Assembly (NCBI GenBank): GCA_946409515.1
Contig: CAMJWS010000005.1
Span: 60,308-124,307, forward strand
Reading direction: 5' to 3'
DNA from: an uncultured Caryophanales bacterium
Lineage (GTDB): Bacteria > Bacillota_I > Bacilli_A > RFN20 > CAG-826
DNA length: 64,000 nt
In this document: in pieces, positions 44,075 to 52,583 of the stretch
Position numbering within the stretch: position 1 is the stretch's first letter
Layout: the number at the start of each line of letters is the position of its first letter
Position numbers and translations under genes: made by a program
The notes under the pieces: model-generated
The model's input: only the letters and a program-made list of their open reading frames with translations
What the model was told of the DNA's origin: nothing
Database searches by the model: none

Positions 44075-44917
44075 ATGGAAGACAACAAAATAAGTATTTA
44101 TAAAATTGGATTAATAATGAGCGTAGATGATCCTTTTGCTATGGCTCGAGAACTAGCTAAGAAACTAAACCAAGATAGAAAGATTCTTGAGAAATATAAT
44201 ACAAAAGAAAACCAGATAGCCTACAAGACCAATGAATATATTTTTAATTGGCTGAAATTTGACTACTACAATATGAGGCTGATAATGTCGCGTATTGATG
44301 AAGAAGCGTTTGAAGATGGCTGGTTCGTTTGGATGAATGATATGAGTATAGAAGTCTTTGGCATAGAGTTTAAAACAATGGACGAAAAACGCGCTTACAC
44401 ATATGAGAAATATTTTGATTATTCGTTCAAAGTGCTATTTGGCCAAAATGATTTTTTGGATGAGTCAATTCAATGCTTCAAGAACGAGAAATATTATGCT
44501 TGTGCTTGTCTTCTTTTTACCAATATGGAGTATTTAGAAAGACAAATCACAAATTTCAATCCGTCAGACAAGTTTGTAATGTCGGCTGCTCTAAAACAAC
44601 GACAAACTCAAGATGTGGTTGCTTTTAGCGACAAGTATTATAAAGAATTTGAGGAAAAGATGAATGAATTTCTCAAGAATAATTACTATGCACAATCAAC
44701 CGCTAGTGACCCCGAACCGGAAGTCATTAATCGTAATCGAATAATGCACGGTATTCTCACTAGAAAAGTTAGCAAAATTGATTGCCTAAAAATGTTTGTA
44801 TTGGTTAAAAGCATGTTTCTATTTAATGATTGGCTAAATTGCTATAGACAAATGAAGGAAATTTCCGCATATCTTGACTCAAATAAAACGAATGATAAAC
44901 AATTAGTGAAAAACTAA
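44075..44917 (+). CDS. HEPN-motif protein of unknown family
   Basis: A 280-residue, helix-rich soluble protein. NRNRIMHGI (R220 to H225) fits the R-x4-H motif of HEPN ribonucleases and abortive-infection proteins and is followed by a helix-rich end, the usual place of the motif. YACACLLFTNMEYLERQ upstream fits the first HEPN helix. The family is otherwise not recognised. It sits between the NERD gene and the second hydrophobic-protein unit. AGAGG 14 nt before the ATG may be a weak ribosome binding site. If catalytic, it would cleave RNA. Confidence 0.68.
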   Translation: MEDNKISIYKIGLIMSVDDPFAMARELAKKLNQDRKILEKYNTKENQIAYKTNEYIFNWLKFDYYNMRLIMSRIDEEAFEDGWFVWMNDMSIEVFGIEFKTMDEKRAYTYEKYFDYSFKVLFGQNDFLDESIQCFKNEKYYACACLLFTNMEYLERQITNFNPSDKFVMSAALKQRQTQDVVAFSDKYYKEFEEKMNEFLKNNYYAQSTASDPEPEVINRNRIMHGILTRKVSKIDCLKMFVLVKSMFLFNDWLNCYRQMKEISAYLDSNKTNDKQLVKN

Positions 44918-45000
44918 CTTTATTATCACTCCACTTATATACCACTCTACACCATAGGTGGAGTGATATATAAAGTTACCAAAAAACCGCTTGTTTTTGC
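44915..45000 (+). promoter_or_regulatory. long inverted-repeat element plus 13-nt motif upstream of small hydrophobic gene (copy 2)
   Basis: The left arm (44915-44934, TAACTTTATTATCACTCCAC) pairs with the right arm (44958-44978, GTGGAGTGATATATAA, then AGTTA) with a single bulge. The loop TTATATACCACTCTACACC resembles that of the copy at 11691-11710, and CGCTTGTTTTTGC follows at 44988-45000. The left arm begins at the stop codon of the HEPN-motif gene. TTGTTT and TATATT with 16-nt spacing could form a promoter for the small gene. Confidence 0.65.
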
Positions 45001-45042
45001 TGTAAAAAGCAATATATTGAAGGTATAAGGAGGTAACTAAAA

Positions 45043-45255
45043 ATGTTCAGATTAATAGGTGAAATCATTTGGTGCGTACTATCCGGAATGGGCGTTGTCT
45101 TTGAAGCATTTTTAAAAGCGCTTCCAATTTATAACGAACTCGGAAACATAAAAGAAGAAATAATTGCCTGCGCCATTGGAGTGCCTGTAGTTGTGGTATC
45201 AATAACACTTGCTATTCCTATGGTAATAAATGTTTTAAAGAAGATTAGAGACTAA
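45043..45255 (+). CDS. small hydrophobic holin-like membrane protein (second copy)
   Basis: A 70-residue protein with two hydrophobic segments (about residues 4-24 and 39-62) and the basic end KKIRD. It shares with the protein at 11830-12036 the motifs VL-x-GM, AFLK-x-LP-x-Y and KE-x2-IA-x-AIG-x-P and the same upstream element. A strong ribosome binding site (AAGGAGG) lies 8 nt before the ATG. Its tail overlaps the remnant on the opposite strand. Holin-like toxin or membrane-active peptide is the best guess. Confidence 0.72.
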   Translation: MFRLIGEIIWCVLSGMGVVFEAFLKALPIYNELGNIKEEIIACAIGVPVVVVSITLAIPMVINVLKKIRD

Positions 45256-45517
45256 TGTCTACGCCTAATTTTAAAAATGCCCCAACAGGATATTCACTGT
45301 CTGGTCTAGATTGAGGATCTTCTCCTTCTAACCAAACAACCATTGTGTATCTTAGTTGCTGATTTGGTTCAAAATTATCTTTTGAATATTCAGCGCAACA
45401 TTTATTTGATATAAAACTTTTTGTGACAAGTGGATGCTCATCATCTTCTTGATCATTTTGTGAACATCTCGCTAAAAATATTATAACAAACGTCAGATAA
45501 GCAGAAACAGTTAACCT
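45245..45517 (-). pseudogene. 5'-truncated gene remnant on the minus strand
   Basis: A frame of 90 sense codons without any ATG, GTG or TTG usable as start at its upstream end ends in a plausible C-terminus: YTMVVWLEGEDPQ, then YPVGAFLKLGVDISL and a stop. The WLEGEDP motif resembles the C-terminal part of TasA-like or SipW-dependent secreted proteins of gut Firmicutes (from memory, weak). The upstream part is missing, so this looks like a leftover of a deleted gene at an insertion boundary. The stop lies inside the tail of the hydrophobic-protein gene. Confidence 0.5.
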
Positions 45518-45602
45518 TTATGTTTGATGCCTATGTACGCACACGATTGTACTTGAACTAAGAACTGCCAATATTTAAACTTAATACAAGAGGTAATAAC
45601 AT

Positions 45603-46124
45603 ATGGGAATGAGAGTCGGCAGTGTTTTAAACATTGAAAAAGAAATCAACACAAACGAGGATTTTGAAAAGTTTTTGTATAACGCTTTTAATAACAATCC
45701 TCAATATCCTTTGATGATAAGAGGCAAAAAAGCAGTTATTAGATTTCAATTAAATACAGCGACACCAGAGAGTGGCTATTTTGGCAAAAAGGCCGGTATT
45801 GGATCGCCATCACTTCAAACTGTTATCGCGGTGAAAACCCCTCACAGTTTGGCGATGACTACAGAATATGGTTTCCGAGGCAGTAATTCAAAACGAGGCC
45901 ACGCAAACATGGGACACCAGCAAATCTTAACTATTTTAAGAGCATATGACCATAATGCAATGAATCCAACTCAGGTGGAAGTGGTCAATGATGAACCAAA
46001 AACCGCTAATCAAGCGTCACAAAAGAGCCCTGCTGAGCAGATTTTAGAAATGAAACAACTATTAGATAGTGGAGTTATCACTCAAGAAGAATTCGATCAA
46101 TTCAAAAAGAAGGTTCTTGGTTAG
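45603..46124 (+). CDS. SHOCT-domain protein
   Basis: A 173-residue soluble protein. The C-terminal 30 residues (EQILEMKQLLDSGVITQEEF, then DQFKKKVLG) are a typical SHOCT domain, a short helical oligomerisation module. The N-terminal part (about 1-115) contains MIRGKKAVIRFQ and may be a beta-rich domain, like PH-like domains paired with SHOCT. AGAGG precedes the ATG by nine bases. Function unknown; it lies in the defence-like island. Confidence 0.82.
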   Translation: MGMRVGSVLNIEKEINTNEDFEKFLYNAFNNNPQYPLMIRGKKAVIRFQLNTATPESGYFGKKAGIGSPSLQTVIAVKTPHSLAMTTEYGFRGSNSKRGHANMGHQQILTILRAYDHNAMNPTQVEVVNDEPKTANQASQKSPAEQILEMKQLLDSGVITQEEFDQFKKKVLG

Positions 46125-46166
46125 CAGGGTCGATAGCAATTGACGAGCAATTGATAATAGGCTTCT

Positions 46167-46874
46167 ATGAATGATGTTTGGTTTTATCTTTGGATTTTTG
46201 TTTTTGCACCGCTAATTATATCGGTAATTGCTTTTCTCGCAGTTTTAATAAGATCACCTTTTAAATTTCCATACAGAAAGATAACATTCGATGTTTCTGG
46301 GGCAAAAAAACCTAAAATAGAGGATTACATCGATAGGATGCTTATTGACAATGGAATGAATGAAATTGATTCTTCCATGCTGAATATGTTGGATTGGAAA
46401 AAAGAAAGTGTAGAAAAAGTCAAAAAGAGCGCATACAAAAAGAGAAGAAGGGAACAATTTGAAATGTCTTTGGATTGGGACCATGCTTTTGTTTTTATAT
46501 TCACCCGTAATAGGACAAGGTATAAACAAGTAAATTATGTTAAATATCCATACACCGTTGTTGAGGAGATTGGGGAATTTTCTTGCTCCTATGAATACTT
46601 GAAAGATAGATTTGACCAGTTGGAAGAAATAGACTTTGAAGCCGTTCTTTCTGAATACCATTCCAAGAAGCAAAGAAGCCTTATGACAAAAGAATTAAGA
46701 GAACAGATTGCCTTTCGCGACAACTTTACGTGCCAAATATGTGGCAAATACATGCCAGATGGTGTTGGTTTGCACATCGATCATATTATTCCTGTTTCAA
46801 AAGGCGGAAAAAGCGTCCCGTCTAATTTACGAGTACTTTGCTCCAAGTGCAACGGTAGAAAATCTGATCATTAA
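46167..46874 (+). CDS. membrane-anchored HNH endonuclease
   Basis: A 235-residue protein with an N-terminal membrane helix (about 5-27) and a C-terminal HNH domain (about 178-235): FTCQICGKYM, HIDHIIPVSKGG, NLRVLCSKCNGRKS. The two CxxC pairs for zinc, the HxDH and the central Asn are all present, so the nuclease should be active. A membrane-tethered HNH enzyme could cut incoming DNA. No specificity domain or methylase is next to it. Confidence 0.87.
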   Translation: MNDVWFYLWIFVFAPLIISVIAFLAVLIRSPFKFPYRKITFDVSGAKKPKIEDYIDRMLIDNGMNEIDSSMLNMLDWKKESVEKVKKSAYKKRRREQFEMSLDWDHAFVFIFTRNRTRYKQVNYVKYPYTVVEEIGEFSCSYEYLKDRFDQLEEIDFEAVLSEYHSKKQRSLMTKELREQIAFRDNFTCQICGKYMPDGVGLHIDHIIPVSKGGKSVPSNLRVLCSKCNGRKSDH

Positions 46875-46933
46875 AAACGCTTTCTTTTCATAGAGATCAC
46901 AACAGTGATATACTTTTTCTTGAGGCCGGCAAA

Positions 46934-47254
46934 ATGAAAAAAGAAACAATTAATCGCATTCGCGATTTTACTCTAGACAGAGATTGGGATCAATTTCACA
47001 GTCCAGCTAATTTGGCTAAATCCATTAGCATTGAAGCTAATGAGCTTTTAGAGTGCTTTCAATGGGATGAAAATAACTATGATATCAATGACGTTAAAGA
47101 AGAACTTGCGGATGTCATAGTGTATTGCCAAAACATGTTAGACAAACTCAGCTTAGACGTTGATGAAATAGTGAATGCCAAAATTGATAAAAACGAAACA
47201 AAATATCCAGTAAATAAAGCTAAAGGAAAAGCTGACAAATATAACAAGTTATGA
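46934..47254 (+). CDS. MazG-like nucleotide pyrophosphohydrolase
   Basis: A 106-residue protein with the all-alpha NTP-pyrophosphatase pattern: LAKSISIEANELLECFQW and VKEELADVIVYCQNML, giving the ExxE and ExxD metal sites. It begins MKKETINRIRDFTLDRDWDQFHS, as in single-domain MazG-like enzymes. These hydrolyse (d)NTPs and may act as house-cleaning or anti-phage enzymes. The stop (TGA) overlaps the next start (ATGA), a clear sign of translational coupling. A TATACT box and TGAGG precede the gene, which leads the three-gene operon. Confidence 0.9.
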   Translation: MKKETINRIRDFTLDRDWDQFHSPANLAKSISIEANELLECFQWDENNYDINDVKEELADVIVYCQNMLDKLSLDVDEIVNAKIDKNETKYPVNKAKGKADKYNKL

Positions 47255-49173
47255 TTATTTATGAAGAAACAAAAGCAAAGTATATTGGCGAATGTGATAC
47301 AGGCATTATTTACAGCAAAATAATCAAAAATCTTATCACTAGAGCCAACGAAGCTCCGGAAGATAATTTTATTAATTCTTTGGAAAATTCGCTTCCTAAA
47401 ATGGCTGACGTTTTGAGAAGCGATTTGTTTAATAATGAACTTAACATCGCTATCGAGTATAAAATTAACACTACTCGAAAAAGAGCTGATTTTATTATTT
47501 ATGGAAAAGATGAATTTGGTTCTGACAATGTTGTTGTGGTTGAATTGAAAGGTTGGACTTTCGTCAACTCTTCAAATAAAAAAGATTTTGTATTTACCAA
47601 CGGTGGAGACGGTCTTAAAGATTACTGGCACCCATCTATTCAAGCATATAATTATATTCATATCCTGGAATTGTTTAATGAATTTATAAGAGATCATAAT
47701 ATCAAACTCAATGCATGTTCTTATCTCCATGATATGGATCACGTTTATGATCACATATTAAAGGATGAAAGTAGATTTCCAATTATCACCAAAGCTCCCA
47801 CATATCTAATGGATGATGTTGAAAAATTGCGCAGCTTTTTGCACAATCATGTAAAACAACCTTCCAGAGAACTTTTGTATTTTATTGATGATGGTCATAT
47901 TTCTCCATCTCCAGAATTGGCTGACATGCTTGCCAAAGCTCTCAAAGGCGCTCCGTTCTTTTCGTACGATGACAATCAAGCGGAAGCCGTTTCTACAATC
48001 GTAGAAAAAACAAAAGATGCTTTAGCTCATGATAAGAGAGCAACAATTATTATTAGAGGTGGTCCGGGCACTGGTAAATCTGTTGTTGCCATCAATGCCT
48101 TGGGACAAATTCTTTCTACAACTACACCAAGAAGCAACAGAAGAAACAATGCCGTTTATATTACCCAAACATTAGCACCAAAGGCGTTCTTTAAGAAGCT
48201 CTTAGAAGAAGATTTTACTCAAAAAGATATAGGAAACTTCTTCAGAAGTCCTTTAACTTTACATGCGAGGCCAGAAGCTGAATATGATTGTGTTATCGTC
48301 GATGAGGCACATCGCGTTTATGATTATAAGCCTGGCAGGAACGCTCCCGCCAAAGGCTCTAATTTCTTAGATGATTTAATTAGAAACAGTAAAGTAAATG
48401 TCTTTTTTATCGATGAGGATCAAGCCGTTACTTATTATGATTACACAACTATCGATAAGATTAGAGAATTTGCAAACAAATACCATTCTCCGATTTATGA
48501 AGGGAAAGAACTCTCTCTTTCTAGTCAATTTAGATGCACTGGTGGCACAGAATATATTGATTTCGTCAAAGGGTTCTTGGGATATCCAGACCATCAAGAA
48601 TGTCACTTTAAAAGTAAAAATTATATGTTTAAAGTGTTTGATTCTCCAAAGCAAATGTTTGATTTGGTTCGCTTATTTAATGATCAATATGGTCACTCAA
48701 GAATGATAGCTGGTTATACACATGAATGGATTAGCTTAAATGCATACAATCATTCCTTAAGAAGCGGAACTCCTCTTCCGTTTGAACGACTCCCTTATGA
48801 TTTCGTTTACGAAGATGGTCTCAAATTAAGATGGAACAAAGGCATGAAAATGGTTGAAGATGGATATTCTTATTTAGCAGATCCGGATTCAATTAATCAA
48901 ATTGGTTGTATACACACCATCCAGGGTTTGGACCTGCAATTTGCCGGTGTAATTATTGGCAAAGATGTGGTCTATCGTAATGGCAAAATTCATTTTATTA
49001 AGAGCGCCAATGTCGATAACGTGTCTGCTAGAATCAACGATTGTGATGATGCGTTAGCTGAAAAGCTTATTAGAAACACATACAACGTCCTTCTCACAAG
49101 AGGTATGCGAGGCACATTTGTTTATTGTGAAGATAAGGCGCTTAATGATTATTTAAAATCACTCACCGAATAG
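47251..49173 (+). CDS. nuclease-like domain fused to DUF2075 ATPase
   Basis: A 640-residue protein. The N-terminal part (about 20-170) has RADFIIYG (D80) and VVVVELKGW (E98-L-K100), a PD-(D/E)XK-like nuclease arrangement. The C-terminal part (about 235-640) is DUF2075/Schlafen-type helicase-like: Walker A GGPGTGKSVV (K276), Walker B CVIVDEAHR (D351-E352), FRCTGG, GCIHTIQGLD and LLTRGMRG. Such proteins occur in defence islands and in SNF2-like or Schlafen-type systems. The gene is coupled to both neighbours: ATGA overlap upstream, 1 nt gap downstream. A nucleic-acid sensor and nuclease is a fair inference. Confidence 0.87.
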   Translation: MIIYEETKAKYIGECDTGIIYSKIIKNLITRANEAPEDNFINSLENSLPKMADVLRSDLFNNELNIAIEYKINTTRKRADFIIYGKDEFGSDNVVVVELKGWTFVNSSNKKDFVFTNGGDGLKDYWHPSIQAYNYIHILELFNEFIRDHNIKLNACSYLHDMDHVYDHILKDESRFPIITKAPTYLMDDVEKLRSFLHNHVKQPSRELLYFIDDGHISPSPELADMLAKALKGAPFFSYDDNQAEAVSTIVEKTKDALAHDKRATIIIRGGPGTGKSVVAINALGQILSTTTPRSNRRNNAVYITQTLAPKAFFKKLLEEDFTQKDIGNFFRSPLTLHARPEAEYDCVIVDEAHRVYDYKPGRNAPAKGSNFLDDLIRNSKVNVFFIDEDQAVTYYDYTTIDKIREFANKYHSPIYEGKELSLSSQFRCTGGTEYIDFVKGFLGYPDHQECHFKSKNYMFKVFDSPKQMFDLVRLFNDQYGHSRMIAGYTHEWISLNAYNHSLRSGTPLPFERLPYDFVYEDGLKLRWNKGMKMVEDGYSYLADPDSINQIGCIHTIQGLDLQFAGVIIGKDVVYRNGKIHFIKSANVDNVSARINDCDDALAEKLIRNTYNVLLTRGMRGTFVYCEDKALNDYLKSLTE

Positions 49174-49174
49174 T

Positions 49175-51943
49175 ATGAACGAAGTATTTTTGACCAATCA
49201 TTCTAAGGAACGCTTTATCGATCATCTCAAAGATTGCTTTAAAAGATGCATCTCTTTTGATTTGACAGTTAGTTTTATCAAAGATGCTGGTTTGATTCTA
49301 ATTAAAGAAGATATAGAGCACGCTTTAAAAAGAGGCGTTAAAGGAAGAATTCTTACTTCTACATATCAGAATTTCACAGATATTCCTTCTCTTAAAACAT
49401 TTTTAGGCTGGATGAATGAGTACAGCAATTTCTCTTGTCACATAGATTATGATTCTTTTGGTGATAATGGATTTCATTCAAAGGGCTATATTTTCGAAAT
49501 GGAAGACGGCTACGAATTCCTTGTCGGATCGACAAACATTACTAGGTTTGCTTTGCTTAAAAACATTGAATGGAACGTATTATTGATCAGAAACAAAAAA
49601 GATGTCGTTATTAAAGATGCGACAGAGAGTTTTAAAAACCTCTGGAATCAAACACTAGCTTTAAACGAAACCATTATCAGGCAGTATCAAATTCAGATAG
49701 ATTATGCCATCGAGAAATGGGATATGGATTATGATGTTCACTATGAGAACAAACAAGTGATGCCTAACGCAATGCAAAGAAGAGCGCTTAAAGAACTCAG
49801 AAGGTATCGTGATATGGGCGTTAACAAATCGCTTATTGTTGCAGCCACTGCATCTGGTAAGACTTACTTGGCGGCGTTTGATGCAAGGAACTTTGACGCT
49901 AAAAGACTTCTTTTTATAGTTCACAGGGATACTATTTTGGAAGATGCCAGAAAAACGTTTCAAAAAGTGTTTATGTCTAAAAGGACCTATGGACTTTTTA
50001 CAGGCAACAACCAACAACTTGACGCAGAGTTTTTATTCGCGACAAACACTATGCTGGCAAGTCATTTAGATTATTTTGATCCAAATGAATTCGATTATAT
50101 TGTGTTTGATGAATGCCATCACATTACCGCCTCGACATATCAAAAAATCTTCAACTACTTTAGACCAAGGTTCCTGCTTGGCTTGACGGCTACTCCTGAA
50201 AGAATGGATAACGAAGATGTCTTTGGTATGTTTGATAGAAATGTACCGTATGAGCTAAGACTTAGAGACGCAATTAAAAACGACTTAGTGGTGCCCTTTA
50301 AGTACTATGGCGTTCGTGATTTAATGGTGGATTACTCTGATAGAGATAAATCAAGATTTTTAACACAATATTACACGCCAGAACATTGTGATTTTATTGC
50401 AAAAGAAATAGAAGCCCACAGACCAGTTGGCAAGCTCAAGGCAATCGCTTTCTGTAGAAGCATTGAACACGCGAGCTTAATGGCGCACGCCATGAGTGAA
50501 ATTGGATATTGCACAACATCTTTGACTGGGAAGAGTAAAACTGGCGAAAGGCTAAAAGCATATACTGATTTGCAAGAAGAAGATAATCCATTGGAAATTA
50601 TTTTCACAGTTGATATTCTCAACGAAGGTATTGATGTGCCTGCTATCAATATGGTTTTATTCCTCAGGCCTACTGAGTCTCAAACGATATTTATTCAACA
50701 ATTGGGTAGAGGCCTTAGAAAATACGAAAATAAACAATTCTTAACTGTATTAGATTTTATCGGAAACAGTTATGATCGCTCAATTCAAATTGCTTTTGCA
50801 TTAGGCACACTGTCGTCAACAACCTATCTTGAAAAAGCTCTGCTTTCATCTTTAGTTAGAGACAATTTCTCAGCACTGGATTTACCTGGTGTAGAAATTC
50901 ACTTTGACGAGTTCTCAAAAGAAGAAGTTCTTAAGTATATTGAAAATACAAACTTCAATACCGCCACATTTTTGAAAGAAGACTATTTCAATTTCAAAAA
51001 GTACCTTTTAATAGAGGATGGCTTTCCATCTCATTTGGACTTCCTCAATAGTGATTGCGCTCCAGATCTATTGAGATTTATGAAATCTAAAATGAAAGGA
51101 AAGAAGAATTTCTCTTACTATAATTTCCTCAAAAATATTGATGAAGATATTCCGCTGTTTAGCGATTCTGAAATCAAATTACTTGAGATGGCATCTGATT
51201 TACTTCCTTTAACAAGAAGAGAAGAATACTTGATCATTCAGCAAATTTTAAATAAAAATGTTAATTTTGATGGTCTAGTTAATAACTATGAAAGGATAAC
51301 TAAAGAATCTATCAAAACCGCTTCTGATAATCTCGTTGCTAGAAAGATTTTGCTATTTGATGATGGATATCATTTGAACATAGACAATCCGATGAGTGAA
51401 AAATTTGACGAATTCCTAAACGATCTGCTCAATTATGGCTTAGAAAGATATCTAACTGAATTTGGAGATTTTGAAGGTCAGTTTAAAATGTATGCTAACT
51501 ATCAAAAAGACAAAATTATGATGGAAATAGATGGAAGGCAGTATGCTTTCATGCAAGGAACAAAATACGACACAGAAAAGAAAATCACTTATGTCTTTGT
51601 TGGCTTAGAGAAAGATAAAGTGGGCAAAGAAAATTTTGAATACAAAGACAAATTCCTATCGCCTTCACTCTTTCAATGGGAATCTGTTAATAATACAACC
51701 AAAACAAATGCCGAAGGTTTGAAACTTCTTGCTACGAAAGTCGTGCATCTTTTCGTCAGAAAAATGGACGATGAGGATGGAATAGTACTACCATTCACAT
51801 ATTTTGGCACCGGTAAATTTACCAATTGTAGAGAAAGCAAAAACGGTGATTCACCAACCTTGATGTTTGATATTGAATTGGATAATGCTGTTCCGGAGGA
51901 ATATAGATTTGACTTTCAAATTCCTGAAGAAGCAATCAGCTGA
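49175..51943 (+). CDS. PLD-nuclease/SF2-helicase protein with DUF3427 C-terminus
   Basis: A 922-residue protein. Residues about 1-170 form a PLD-type nuclease with one HxK motif (FHSKGYIF, H101-K103) and GSTN, so two copies would be needed for an active site. The SF2 helicase follows with Walker A ATASGKT (K229), FDECHH (D312-E313), LGLTATPERMD and QQLGRGLRKY. The tail, with IDGRQYAFMQGT, FQWESVNNTT and VVHLFVRKMD, fits DUF3427. Such proteins are found in restriction-like and other anti-phage settings. The stop overlaps the convergent NUDIX gene by 8 nt. Confidence 0.92.
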   Translation: MNEVFLTNHSKERFIDHLKDCFKRCISFDLTVSFIKDAGLILIKEDIEHALKRGVKGRILTSTYQNFTDIPSLKTFLGWMNEYSNFSCHIDYDSFGDNGFHSKGYIFEMEDGYEFLVGSTNITRFALLKNIEWNVLLIRNKKDVVIKDATESFKNLWNQTLALNETIIRQYQIQIDYAIEKWDMDYDVHYENKQVMPNAMQRRALKELRRYRDMGVNKSLIVAATASGKTYLAAFDARNFDAKRLLFIVHRDTILEDARKTFQKVFMSKRTYGLFTGNNQQLDAEFLFATNTMLASHLDYFDPNEFDYIVFDECHHITASTYQKIFNYFRPRFLLGLTATPERMDNEDVFGMFDRNVPYELRLRDAIKNDLVVPFKYYGVRDLMVDYSDRDKSRFLTQYYTPEHCDFIAKEIEAHRPVGKLKAIAFCRSIEHASLMAHAMSEIGYCTTSLTGKSKTGERLKAYTDLQEEDNPLEIIFTVDILNEGIDVPAINMVLFLRPTESQTIFIQQLGRGLRKYENKQFLTVLDFIGNSYDRSIQIAFALGTLSSTTYLEKALLSSLVRDNFSALDLPGVEIHFDEFSKEEVLKYIENTNFNTATFLKEDYFNFKKYLLIEDGFPSHLDFLNSDCAPDLLRFMKSKMKGKKNFSYYNFLKNIDEDIPLFSDSEIKLLEMASDLLPLTRREEYLIIQQILNKNVNFDGLVNNYERITKESIKTASDNLVARKILLFDDGYHLNIDNPMSEKFDEFLNDLLNYGLERYLTEFGDFEGQFKMYANYQKDKIMMEIDGRQYAFMQGTKYDTEKKITYVFVGLEKDKVGKENFEYKDKFLSPSLFQWESVNNTTKTNAEGLKLLATKVVHLFVRKMDDEDGIVLPFTYFGTGKFTNCRESKNGDSPTLMFDIELDNAVPEEYRFDFQIPEEAIS

Positions 51944-52325
51944 GATATTTCTTTAAATCCTCTAAAATCAGCAAATCAGCCGGTAAGAAATCAACATTAT
52001 CTAAATCTGTTTTATCTATAAATTTTGCAGCCTCATGTTCTAGCAGTGAAATATGGCTGTTTTTTAATTTGCAAATATAATTATGCATTATCAGATGAAA
52101 TGCTGGATATGTGTATTCGATTGTATTGAGAAATCTGATTACATCGATATCTGCGTCAAGCTCTTCTTTGATTTCTCTTACGATACATTGCTCACCCGAT
52201 TCTCCAGCTTCAAGCTTTCCGCCAGGGAATTCCCACTTATCTTTAAATTCTCCGTACCCTCTTTGTGTTATGAATACCTTGTTGTCCTCAATAATAATGG
52301 CTGAACTAACTTCAATTCTTTTCAT
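51936..52325 (-). CDS. NUDIX hydrolase, MutT-like
   Basis: The start at 52325 gives a 129-residue protein beginning MKRIEVSSAIIIEDNKV, which fits MutT-type (deoxy)nucleoside triphosphate pyrophosphohydrolases; the frame stays open to a further start at 52418, but that extension is hydrophobic and unlike the family. The NUDIX box is complete: GGKLEAGESGEQCIVREIKE followed by EL. It would cleave NTP-type substrates, possibly damaged or modified nucleotides. It converges on the helicase gene with 8 nt overlap; a second NTP pyrophosphatase next to the MazG operon is notable. The start lies 85 nt from the GC-rich hairpin. Confidence 0.9.
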   Translation of the reverse strand: MKRIEVSSAIIIEDNKVFITQRGYGEFKDKWEFPGGKLEAGESGEQCIVREIKEELDADIDVIRFLNTIEYTYPAFHLIMHNYICKLKNSHISLLEHEAAKFIDKTDLDNVDFLPADLLILEDLKKYLS

Positions 52326-52410
52326 ACTGTTCAATATAATTTTTGCTTTATTATCATATTTTATAACGACAACAATAATTGAAATAGTCTTGAATTGCAT
52401 TGAGTGCTGT

Positions 52411-52440
52411 ATGGGCAACCGGGAGAACCGTTGCGCCCAT
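52411..52440. repeat. GC-rich hairpin in a divergent intergenic region
   Basis: ATGG-GCAAC-c-GG, loop GAGAA, CC-GTTGC-gc-CCAT folds into 11 base pairs with two small bulges. There is no T tract on either side, so it is not a standard terminator. It lies between the divergent NUDIX and HEPN genes and is much richer in GC than its surroundings. Confidence 0.5.
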
Positions 52441-52583
52441 TTAGCAAAGTGCTTTCTTAGCGAAGCAGCGCCAATTTACTAAAAGCGATAAGCGGTTGCT
52501 TTATAATTCTCATATAAATACAGATTATTTCTTGAACATTTGTGAATAACATAGCAAAATTATTGTGTTTTTGGAGATATATT

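Noticed and set aside
46167..51943. A restriction-modification system
   Set aside because: No DNA methyltransferase motif is visible in or around these genes, although nuclease and helicase domains are present.
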